Origin: CAWHJN01 sp963829705
GTDB lineage: Bacteria; Bacteroidota; Rhodothermia; Rhodothermales; BA12
Assembly: GCA_963829705.1 (NCBI GenBank)
Contig: CAWHJN010000004.1
Location: 1 to 64,000, forward strand
Direction of reading: 5' to 3'
DNA: 64,000 nucleotides
Positions 18,962-26,186 of this stretch are shown piece by piece. The notes beneath the pieces were generated by a model. The model searched no databases. It worked only from the letters and a program-made list of their open reading frames with translations, and was not told the DNA's origin. Within the stretch, counting starts at the first letter, position 1. Each line of letters begins with the position of its first letter. The position numbers and the translations under genes are program-made.

Positions 18962-19861
18962 TCATTCGCCTGCTCCGCGCAGCGCGGTGTAGACGATGCG
19001 CGAGATCCGCGCGCCGACGGCGTGGGCTTCTTCGGGATCGGCAAAGCCGCGTGTGAGGACGACGAGCGTGTAGGGCGGCGTGCCCGGCGGCAGCACCAGC
19101 GCGGCGTCGTGGTTGATGCCGGTGATGAAACCCGTCTTGTGCGCCACCGGCACACCGTTCGGCACACCGGCGGGGATCGTCTCGTTGAACTGCTGCCGCA
19201 GCAGCACCGCGCGCATCTCGGCATCGGCCTCCGGGCTGACGGCCTCGCCCCGGCCCAGCGCGCCGAGCAGCGTGGCGAGGTCGCGCGCCGTGGCGGTGTT
19301 GTTGAGCCCGGCGCGGTAGGCGGGGATGTCCTCGACGCCCCGGTAGACGCGCATGTGCGTCGTGCCCAGCTTTTCGATGGTCGCCTGCACCGAATCCGCG
19401 TCCACCAGTTCGATGAGCAGGTTGGTGGCGAGGTTGGACGAGACGGTGATCATGCGCTCGACGAGGTAGCGGATGGGTACGTCCTGCCCGAGTTTGTCGT
19501 ACACCTCCACGTCGCTGTCGTCTGCGATCTCGTACTCTGATCCGTCGAGGATGGAGGTGAAGGTGTTTTTGACCGCGATGGGGTCGTCGAGCGAGAAGCG
19601 CCCCGCCTCGGCCTGCCGGAACACCTCGATCATCACCGGCACCTTCATCGTCGAGGCCGCGTGCAGGAGCGAATCGCCGTTGAGGTCGAAGTCGGCGCCC
19701 GTGAGGCTGTCGCGGATGCTGATGCCGAAGAGCACACCGGGATGGGCGTCCACGACGGCGCGGATGGAATCGCCGAGTGCGCCGCCGGGTGCAGCATCGT
19801 CGGCGTCGGGGGCGGTGCAGGCGGCGAGCATCAGCACGGGAACGAGGAGAAAGCGGAGCAT
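18962..19861 (-). CDS. Class A beta-lactamase-like lipoprotein
   Basis: A 299-residue lipoprotein with lipobox LAAC at about 12-15. It has STMK (SxxK), SSN in TVSSNLATN in place of SDN, and HKTG as the KTG motif. An omega-like loop, GVEDIPAYRAGLNNTATARD, contains a glutamate, so hydrolytic activity is more plausible than in the neighbouring paralogue. The closest relatives are probably chromosomal serine hydrolases of environmental Bacteroidota rather than acquired resistance enzymes. It sits tail-to-tail with the Rossmann protein. Confidence 0.8.
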   Translation of the reverse strand: MLRFLLVPVLMLAACTAPDADDAAPGGALGDSIRAVVDAHPGVLFGISIRDSLTGADFDLNGDSLLHAASTMKVPVMIEVFRQAEAGRFSLDDPIAVKNTFTSILDGSEYEIADDSDVEVYDKLGQDVPIRYLVERMITVSSNLATNLLIELVDADSVQATIEKLGTTHMRVYRGVEDIPAYRAGLNNTATARDLATLLGALGRGEAVSPEADAEMRAVLLRQQFNETIPAGVPNGVPVAHKTGFITGINHDAALVLPPGTPPYTLVVLTRGFADPEEAHAVGARISRIVYTALRGAGE

Positions 19862-19882
19862 GGAGGTAGGAGGATCAAAAAA

Positions 19883-20719
19883 TCAGCGTTTGCGGGGGGC
19901 ACGGCGGTGCGTGAGGCGGCGGGCCAGCGCCACGTATTCGCGCTTGATCTCAATGCCCACCGACGCACGGCCCAGCGCCTGCGCGGCCTCGCACGTCGTG
20001 CCCGAGCCCGCGAACGGGTCGAGGACGAGGTCGCCCTCGCGCGTGAATAGCTTGACGAAAAACGTCGGCAGCGCGATGGGAAAGGCAGCGCTGTGGCCTT
20101 TGTTGCCCGTTTCCGTGGCGAGGTGCAGCACGTTCGACGGGTACGCGCGGTCGCGGCCCACCCAGTTCGACATGTTCTTGCCGAAGCCGCTCTCGACCTG
20201 CGAATCGAAGCGGACGGTGTCGTTAGCGCCGAGGGTTTTCAGACGCCGCCGGGCCCAGTCGCCCATCGGCACCATCACGGCGTCCTGGTACATGTTGAAG
20301 TGCTTCTCGCGGTTGAATTGCAGGCAGCGCTCCCACGCATCGCGGAAGCGGTTGGGCCACTTGCCGGGGTGGCAGTTTTTCTTGTGCCAGATGTACTCCT
20401 CCGTCCATCGCCACCCCATCTGGCGCAGCGCCAGGATGAGTTCGAGCACGTACGTGGAGCGCTCGCCATCGACGACTTTCTCCTTGATGTTGAGGATGAA
20501 CGTGCCGTCCTTTTTGAGCACCCGCAGCAGTTCGTGCGCGATAGGGGTGAACCATTCCACGTATTGCTCCGGTGGCACGCCCCCGTAGGTGTGGCGGCGG
20601 TTGTCGGCGTACGGCGGCGAGGTGAGGATGAGGTCAACTGAGTCCGCCTCGAAGGTTTTCAGCACGTCGAGGCAATCGCCCTGAATGATGCGGGGGGTGG
20701 GCAAGGCGACAGCGTTCAC
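19883..20719 (-). CDS. Solitary DNA methyltransferase (beta-class, SPPY motif)
   Basis: A site-specific amino-methyltransferase with motif IV first (TSPPY, about residues 33-37) and the SAM-binding motif I near the C-terminus (DPFAGSGTT, about 234-242). This order defines the beta class. SPPY rather than DPPY favours N4-cytosine methylation, though N6-adenine is possible. I took GTG at 20719 (about 278 residues) because it follows a pyrimidine-rich leader; TTG at 20761 is the alternative. No restriction endonuclease, specificity subunit or recombinase is adjacent, so it appears to be an orphan, possibly epigenetic, enzyme. Confidence 0.88.
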   Translation of the reverse strand: MNAVALPTPRIIQGDCLDVLKTFEADSVDLILTSPPYADNRRHTYGGVPPEQYVEWFTPIAHELLRVLKKDGTFILNIKEKVVDGERSTYVLELILALRQMGWRWTEEYIWHKKNCHPGKWPNRFRDAWERCLQFNREKHFNMYQDAVMVPMGDWARRRLKTLGANDTVRFDSQVESGFGKNMSNWVGRDRAYPSNVLHLATETGNKGHSAAFPIALPTFFVKLFTREGDLVLDPFAGSGTTCEAAQALGRASVGIEIKREYVALARRLTHRRAPRKR

Positions 20720-20783
20720 GAAAGTCGGTGGGCAGGGCCGCAGCGTGCTGCGCCCGTACAAGTAGGCGTTTTTACCACTCCGC

Positions 20784-21338
20784 TCAATTCGTCCGCAGGT
20801 CTTCGGGAAACTGCGCGAGGTAGGCGTGGGGTGGGCCGAGGCGGCGCATCACGGCGTTCCAGAGCGTGTCGGGCGTTTCGGCGAACAGGTCGGAGGCAAC
20901 GGCGGGCGTGAGCACCCAGTCGGGCTCGCGGAGTTCGGTGGCGAGCTGGCCTGGCGACCAGCCCGCGTAGCCGAGGAAAAAGCGAACGTCGTCCGGCCCC
21001 ATCTGGCCCGTGGCGAAGTGGTCGCGGAGCTGCTGGAAATCGCCACCCCAGAACACGCCATCCACGAGAAACTGCGCGTCGGTGAGCAGGTCGGGGCGGC
21101 GGTGGAGATAGTGCAGCGTGTCGGTCTGAACGGGGCCGCCGTAGCGCAAGGGCGGCGACGGGTAGCCGAAGCCGTCGAGCACGTCGCCGAGGTGGAGGTC
21201 GAGCGGGCGGTTGAGGACGAGGCCGAAGGTGCCCGACGGGTCGTGTTCGCACACCAGCACCACCGTCCGCCGGAAATTGGGATCCGACAGCACGGGCGCG
21301 GAGACGAGCAGGTGACCGGGAGAGGGTACGGGCGTCAT
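20784..21338 (-). CDS. YqgE/AlgH family protein
   Basis: A 184-residue protein matching YqgE/AlgH throughout: GHLLVSAPVLSDPNFRRTVV at the start, GTFGLVLNRPL, then YGGPVQ, FFLGYAGWSPGQL and the C-terminal tail. The family is conserved but its function is unresolved; AlgH was named for alginate regulation in Pseudomonas. The start is ATG at 21338. It may be co-transcribed with the methyltransferase 64 bases downstream. Confidence 0.92.
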   Translation of the reverse strand: MTPVPSPGHLLVSAPVLSDPNFRRTVVLVCEHDPSGTFGLVLNRPLDLHLGDVLDGFGYPSPPLRYGGPVQTDTLHYLHRRPDLLTDAQFLVDGVFWGGDFQQLRDHFATGQMGPDDVRFFLGYAGWSPGQLATELREPDWVLTPAVASDLFAETPDTLWNAVMRRLGPPHAYLAQFPEDLRTN

Positions 21339-21383
21339 GGCAGAGGGGCGGGTCCGGCGCGAAACACCACGATACCGCCGAAG

Positions 21384-21809
21384 TCACGCAGAGGATTCCC
21401 GCACGAGCGCGCGGTACGCGCCGCACCACCAGTCGGCGTCGCGGGTGATGGCGGTCACGGTCACGTCGGAGAGCCTTCCGGCCAGTTCGATGAGGTGCGT
21501 CGGAAGCGCGTGCCAGTCGCCCGCGCGGGCGAGGTGGGCGAGCGTCTCTGCCGTCGTTTTCGTCCAGCGCCATTTTTCGCGCAGCGCCTCGGATTTCTTC
21601 CAGTACCCACGGTCGTCCCACGTCTGCGCGCTCTCGTCGATGGTCGAGAAGATGCCGCGCAGGTTGAAGACGAGAAAGGCCACCATGTCCTTTTCCTCCT
21701 CGCCGAAGCCAGGGCGCTGCGCGAGCAGGCGCACGACCTCGGCGCACGAGCGCAGGTGCGCGTTGCGCGTTTTGAGTGGCGTGTCTCCGGTGGCAACGAT
21801 GCGGGACAT
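21384..21809 (-). CDS. Hypothetical helical protein
   Basis: I do not recognise this 141-residue protein. It is predicted soluble and largely helical, with aromatic-rich patches (WDDRGYWKKS, KWRWTKT, DADWWCGAYRA). No signal peptide or metal site was seen. ATG at 21809 was chosen because the upstream extension is only a shadow and the ATG follows a leader element (GCGTCCCTACTTCCG on the minus strand) shared with the flavoprotein gene. It lies between yqgE and the flippase. Confidence 0.6.
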   Translation of the reverse strand: MSRIVATGDTPLKTRNAHLRSCAEVVRLLAQRPGFGEEEKDMVAFLVFNLRGIFSTIDESAQTWDDRGYWKKSEALREKWRWTKTTAETLAHLARAGDWHALPTHLIELAGRLSDVTVTAITRDADWWCGAYRALVRESSA

Positions 21810-21918
21810 GGGGAAACGCGGAAGTATGAAGTCGAAATGCGGAAGTAGGGACGCACAGGATGGCCTTGCAACGCTGCCGGGCACCAGCCCGGAGCGCAAG
21901 CGAAGCGGGCCGCCTCTT

Positions 21919-23403
21919 CTACCCCCGCCGCAGGCGGCGCACAAGATCGCGCGGCAGCACGCCGATGGCAAAGAGGCCCGCGACGAAGGCGCCGAGGATC
22001 AGCAGTTCGGCCCACCAGACTTGCAGGACGGGCACGGCCTTCCAGATGGCGAACAGACCGGCGCAGAGCGCGCCCATCGTCCACACGCGCCGCCAGTCGA
22101 ACACGACGGGGTAAGCGCGCTGCGCGTAGTGGTAGAGCACGACAGCCATCGTGAGGTAGCCGAGAATGTTGGCCCACCCGGCCCCGGCCACGCCCAGAAA
22201 CGGGATGAGCCCGAATGACGCCGCGACGGCCACCACGCTGCCCGCCAGCGTGCTGTGGATGAAATAGCGCGTCTGCTTGACGATGTAGAGGCCCGCCGAG
22301 AAGGCGTAGTACCAGCCCTGAAAAAAGTAGGCGACGAGCGCGAGCGGCACGAGAAACAGCCCGGCGTAGTAATCCGGCGAGATCAGCGGCGTGCCGCCGC
22401 GCAGCGGGAACGTGGCGATCTCACGGGTAAAGAGTGACACGCCCAGCACCACGAGCAGCATCGCGCCCGTGAGCACGGTGAAGATGCGCGCGAACAGCGG
22501 CTTCGCGTCGGCGTCGCCCGCGTGTTGGAGGAAAAACGGCTGCCACGCGAACCTGAACATCTGGACGACGAGCATCATGAAGACGCCCAGCTTCCACACC
22601 GCCGTGAAAATACCCACGGCGTCCTCGGCCACGATGCCCTGCGACGCGGGCGGCGCGTTGTGTTCGAGCACGAAGCGGCTCACCATCTCGGTGAGGGCGT
22701 AGCCCAGCCCGCTCGGCACGAAGGGCAAGCCGAAGACGAGCAACTCGCGCCACGCGCTTTTGTCTGCCAGGCGCGGGCGGAACAGGCGCAGAAACACGGG
22801 CGCGAGCATCACCAGCGTCACCGCCGACGCCAGCAGGTTGGCCGCGAAGACGGCCTCCAGCCCCCAGTCCGCCCCCAGAATCAGGTACAGGTTGGCCCCG
22901 ACGTTGACAAAGATGTTGACGAGTTTGAGCGCGGCGAACGTGTACGCCTTGTTCTCCAGCCGCAGCGCGGCAAACGGCACCACGGAGAGCGCGTCGAGAG
23001 CGAGGATGGCGGCGCTGTAGGCCCAGAACACGCGCGGCGCCTCGCCGAAATCCACCCCCGACGCCCACGCCAGCGGCTCGGGAAAGAGCCAGATCACGAG
23101 CGACAGCAGGAGGCTCGTCGCGCCCAGCGACACCGTCGCCGTCGAGAACACCTCCGGCATCCGCCCCTCGCCCTCCTGCCCCGAGGCGAACTTCAGAAAG
23201 CTCGACTCCATCCCGTACGTGTACAGGATGTTGAGAAACACGAATGCACCGTAGATCAGCCCGACGACTTTGTACTCGCTCGGCACGAACACGTGCGTGT
23301 AGAACGGGACGAGCAGAAAGTTGATGAGCCGCCCGACAATCGTGGACAGCCCGTACACCGCCGTCTCGGACGCCAGCTTTTTGATGCGGGAAGCGAAGCC
23401 CAA
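21919..23403 (-). CDS. Polysaccharide flippase (Wzx/MATE-like)
   Basis: A membrane protein of about 494 residues with 12-14 hydrophobic helices and the N-terminal segment IKKLASETAVYGLSTIVGRL, typical of O-antigen/teichoic-acid type flippases that move lipid-linked oligosaccharides across the inner membrane. No ATG lies nearby. I chose TTG at 23403 (LGFASRIKK) because the bases before it form a CCAACC-rich leader like those of other genes; an upstream TTG at 23466 would add 21 Pro/Thr/Arg-rich residues. No glycosyltransferases adjoin it. Confidence 0.85.
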   Translation of the reverse strand: MGFASRIKKLASETAVYGLSTIVGRLINFLLVPFYTHVFVPSEYKVVGLIYGAFVFLNILYTYGMESSFLKFASGQEGEGRMPEVFSTATVSLGATSLLLSLVIWLFPEPLAWASGVDFGEAPRVFWAYSAAILALDALSVVPFAALRLENKAYTFAALKLVNIFVNVGANLYLILGADWGLEAVFAANLLASAVTLVMLAPVFLRLFRPRLADKSAWRELLVFGLPFVPSGLGYALTEMVSRFVLEHNAPPASQGIVAEDAVGIFTAVWKLGVFMMLVVQMFRFAWQPFFLQHAGDADAKPLFARIFTVLTGAMLLVVLGVSLFTREIATFPLRGGTPLISPDYYAGLFLVPLALVAYFFQGWYYAFSAGLYIVKQTRYFIHSTLAGSVVAVAASFGLIPFLGVAGAGWANILGYLTMAVVLYHYAQRAYPVVFDWRRVWTMGALCAGLFAIWKAVPVLQVWWAELLILGAFVAGLFAIGVLPRDLVRRLRRG

Positions 23404-23498
23404 GGGGAAGTTGGTTGGGTGTGTTCGTTGGCTGGGCTTGCGGGTTGGCCGGGTTGGAATGCTCAACCCTCAACAAACCAACCCGCGACCCTCTCAAG

Positions 23499-24008
23499 CT
23501 ACGACGCCCGCCGCCCGCGCCGTCGGAACGGGTTGAGGTAGCCGTCCATGAAGAGGTGGCTGAAATAGCCGACGACCGCCGCACCGTAGAACGGCAGCCC
23601 CGCCGCCTGCCGCTCGGGGAAAAACACGTACGGCAGAATCAGCAGGGGCGACGGCACCAAAAACATCGCCCACCACGTGTGCGTCCACCCGCGGTGCTTG
23701 CCCAGCACCGGCAGGATGGCGAACAGCCCCAGGTACGCTGCTTCCTCGAAATGCCGCGTCGAGATGAGCACCACGTCCACGACGAAAAAGATGGTGTAGA
23801 ACAGGTTCTGGCCCATCGAATTGGTGTCTACGTCGGGCCACAGCCCGAACATCAGGCACAGCCCGAACAGCGCCAGTGGGTACGCGACGAGTTCCATCTC
23901 GGTAAAGCGCGCGTACGCCTGATCGATGGAGAACACGTAGAGCAGCCCGAACAGGTAGATGCCGAAAAAGAGCGTCGCGCCAAAGAGGTGGCCCCGGTAA
24001 CCGGACAT
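23499..24008 (-). CDS. Inner membrane metal-dependent hydrolase-like protein (YdjM/DUF457 type)
   Basis: A 169-residue protein with about five hydrophobic segments and the family's conserved polar motifs in the expected order: an N-terminal His (YRGHLFGA), an Asp pair LWPDVDTN, HRGWTHT, and HLFMDGYLNP at the C-terminus. The YdjM/YfhO-like family is annotated as membrane-bound metal-dependent hydrolase; the substrate is unknown. The start is ATG at 24008. The leader contains the repeat-like GGATTTCGGAAGTGAGAACG (plus-strand sense). Confidence 0.75.
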   Translation of the reverse strand: MSGYRGHLFGATLFFGIYLFGLLYVFSIDQAYARFTEMELVAYPLALFGLCLMFGLWPDVDTNSMGQNLFYTIFFVVDVVLISTRHFEEAAYLGLFAILPVLGKHRGWTHTWWAMFLVPSPLLILPYVFFPERQAAGLPFYGAAVVGYFSHLFMDGYLNPFRRRGRRAS

Positions 24009-24153
24009 GGGGATTTCGGAAGTGAGAACGCGGAACGCGGGGAATAAGCGAACGCTGAGGTCGATGTAGGGGCGGAATGGATGCAGCCCGTGCGCGGATG
24101 CCTGGGGCTTCGCCAGATCCAGAAGTAACGCCCCGCCCGCTGTCAGTCGTGCG

Positions 24154-24579
24154 TCAGCGGGCGTCCACCAGGTACCGCACCGCGAGGTGGTAGCCTGCCT
24201 GCCCCAGCCCCACGATCACGCCCGCGCAGACGGCGCTGAGGTAGGAGTGGTGGCGGAAAGCCTCGCGCTTGTAGACGTTCGAGATATGCACCTCCACGAC
24301 CCGCAGCCCCGTCGCCGTGATGGCGTCCTGCAGCGCCAGCGACGTGTGCGTCAGCGCGCCCGCGTTCAGCACGACGCCCTCGACGCCTTCGCGCGCGGCT
24401 TGCTGCAACCGATCCACGAGCGCGCCCTCGTGGTTGCTCTGGAAAAACGCCAGCGCATGGTCGGGAAAGGCGGCGCGCAGGGTGTCTTCGAGGTCTTTGA
24501 GCGTGCCCGCGCCGTAGATTTCCGGCTCGCGCGTGCCGAGCAGGTTGAGGTTGGGGCCGTTGAGGATGAGCAGGTGCAT
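24154..24579 (-). CDS. aroQ: 3-dehydroquinate dehydratase, type II
   Basis: A 141-residue enzyme of the shikimate pathway that dehydrates 3-dehydroquinate. The family fingerprints are clear: LLILNGPNLNLLGTREPEIY at the N-terminus with the flexible-loop Arg and catalytic Tyr, FFQSNHEGALVD, VLNAGALTHTS, and the catalytic His in VEVHISN. The start is ATG at 24579, divergent from folC with an 81-base gap. Normal length; confident call. Confidence 0.96.
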   Translation of the reverse strand: MHLLILNGPNLNLLGTREPEIYGAGTLKDLEDTLRAAFPDHALAFFQSNHEGALVDRLQQAAREGVEGVVLNAGALTHTSLALQDAITATGLRVVEVHISNVYKREAFRHHSYLSAVCAGVIVGLGQAGYHLAVRYLVDAR

Positions 24580-24660
24580 GGGGGAAAATAGAGGTTGGGG
24601 CGTGGAGGGTGGTAAAACGTGCCTAATCTCCAACCTCTCCTCTCGAACTTCCAACCTCCC

Positions 24661-25962
24661 ATGTTTCCCGCAGAAGCGGAAGCCTTTCTCCTCGCCCTGC
24701 CGCGCTTCGCAGGCGTGGCGGATGCTGCCTACAAACCCGGCTTCGCGCGCATCGAGCCCGTACTGGCGGCGATGGGAGATCCGCACCGGGCCTACCGGGC
24801 CATTCACGTGGCCGGGACGAACGGCAAAGGCTCGACGGCCTCGATGGCGGCGGCGCTGCTGGGCACACACGGATACAGAACCGGCCTCCACACCTCGCCC
24901 CACCTGTGGCACCTCGCCGAGCGGATGCGCGTGGCGGGCATTCCCGCGCCAGGAACGTGGATCGCCGACGCCGTGACGCGCTACGCTGACGTGCTGCGCG
25001 AGGCGGAAACCTCGTTTTTCGAGGCGACCGTCGCGCTCTCGCTGCTGTATTTCGCCGAAGCGCGGGTGGATGTCGCCGTCGTCGAAGTCGGGCTGGGCGG
25101 GCGGCTCGACGCCACGAATGTGGTCGATGCCGCCGCGTCGCTCGTCACCTCCATCGCGCTCGACCACACCGAACTCCTCGGCGACACGCTGGGCGCTATC
25201 GCCCGCGAGAAGGCCGGGATTTTCCGCCCCGGCGTGCCGGCCTTCACGAACGCCGACGCCGAAGAGGCGCTCGACGCTCTGCGAGGCGTGGCCGAGGCGA
25301 AAAACACGCCGCTTGAGGCCGTCCAAGGCCGCGTGCAGCTCGAAGCCCACGCCGACGGCCTCGCCATCATCACGCCCCTCGCGTGCTACGACCGTCTGCA
25401 CCTCGACCTCGGCGGTGCGCACCAGCCGTGGAACGCTGCCCTCGCCATCCGCGCCGTCGAAACGTGGACGGGCGGGCCGCTCGACGCCGATAAGACGCGC
25501 GCCGCGCTGGCAGACGTGCGGCGGCTGGCCGGGCTGCGCGGGCGGCTCGACACGCTCCGCCTCGCGCCCCGGGTCGTCGCCGACGTGGCACACAACCCCG
25601 CGGGCGTCGCCGCCGCGCTGGCCTTCGCGCAGCCCGAAGTGGGCGGACGGTTGCACGTGCTCATCGGCCTGATGCGCGACAAAGACGCCGCCGCTATCGG
25701 CAGGCTGCTGGCCGCGTCGGGCGCGGTGGCCTCCGTTGTGCCTCTGCCTGGCGACCGAGCGATGCCCGCCGCCGACCTCGCTGCCGTGCTGCGCGCGCAG
25801 GGCGTCGAGGCGACCGAAACGTCAGACGTGCGTCTGGCGGTGGAGGCGTTCGCGCGCGCCGCCGATCCCCGCGACACCCTCCTCGTGTGCGGTTCGCATC
25901 AGGTGGTAGCCGCGCTGGAGCGCACGTTCTTTGCAGAAACAAGATCGACCCCGCTATGTTGA
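24661..25962 (+). CDS. folC: Dihydrofolate/folylpolyglutamate synthase
   Basis: A 433-residue Mur-ligase-family enzyme that adds glutamate to dihydropteroate and folates. The ATP loop is HVAGTNGKGSTAS, followed by HTSPHLWHLAERM, then VVEVGLGGRLDATNVV, TSIALDHTELLGDTL, AREKAGIFRPG and, later, ADVAHNPAGVAAAL. The start is ATG at 24661, preceded by a pure pyrimidine/A leader; a GTG 42 bases upstream is less likely. It is followed by the rho leader. Confidence 0.94.
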   Translation: MFPAEAEAFLLALPRFAGVADAAYKPGFARIEPVLAAMGDPHRAYRAIHVAGTNGKGSTASMAAALLGTHGYRTGLHTSPHLWHLAERMRVAGIPAPGTWIADAVTRYADVLREAETSFFEATVALSLLYFAEARVDVAVVEVGLGGRLDATNVVDAAASLVTSIALDHTELLGDTLGAIAREKAGIFRPGVPAFTNADAEEALDALRGVAEAKNTPLEAVQGRVQLEAHADGLAIITPLACYDRLHLDLGGAHQPWNAALAIRAVETWTGGPLDADKTRAALADVRRLAGLRGRLDTLRLAPRVVADVAHNPAGVAAALAFAQPEVGGRLHVLIGLMRDKDAAAIGRLLAASGAVASVVPLPGDRAMPAADLAAVLRAQGVEATETSDVRLAVEAFARAADPRDTLLVCGSHQVVAALERTFFAETRSTPLC

Positions 25963-25972
25963 GGCGCATCAG

Positions 25973-26003
25973 GCAGGCTACATTGACCGCCTGCACAGGT
26001 TTT
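25973..26003 (+). terminator. Weak terminator-like hairpin after folC
   Basis: GCAGGC at 25973-25978 pairs with GCCTGC at 25989-25994, with TTTT at 26000-26003. It lies 10 bases after the folC stop. The stem is short, so confidence is low. The rest of the 224-base gap to rho shows no other clear element. Confidence 0.3.
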
Positions 26004-26186
26004 CCGAGACGCTTTGACGCCCTCTCGCTTCCGTTTCGACGCACGCGCTGTGCCTCTGACCGCCTCTGAGCCGCCGGTGCCTTCCGACTTTTTCGGCCCG
26101 GTTTCCCTCTCCGACCTCCGCACGTCGCGGCGTCTGTGGTGGCACATTCGGCCCCACGCTACTGACTTTCCACCCACTCCTTTCGC

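Noticed and set aside
17185..19861. Acquired antibiotic-resistance cassette
   Set aside because: Base composition matches the surroundings, there are no integrase, IS or attachment sites, and one copy has an abnormal omega loop.
19883..20719. Restriction-modification or phage-defence island
   Set aside because: Only a methyltransferase is present; flanking genes are YqgE and a serine hydrolase lipoprotein, with no nuclease, helicase or mobile gene.
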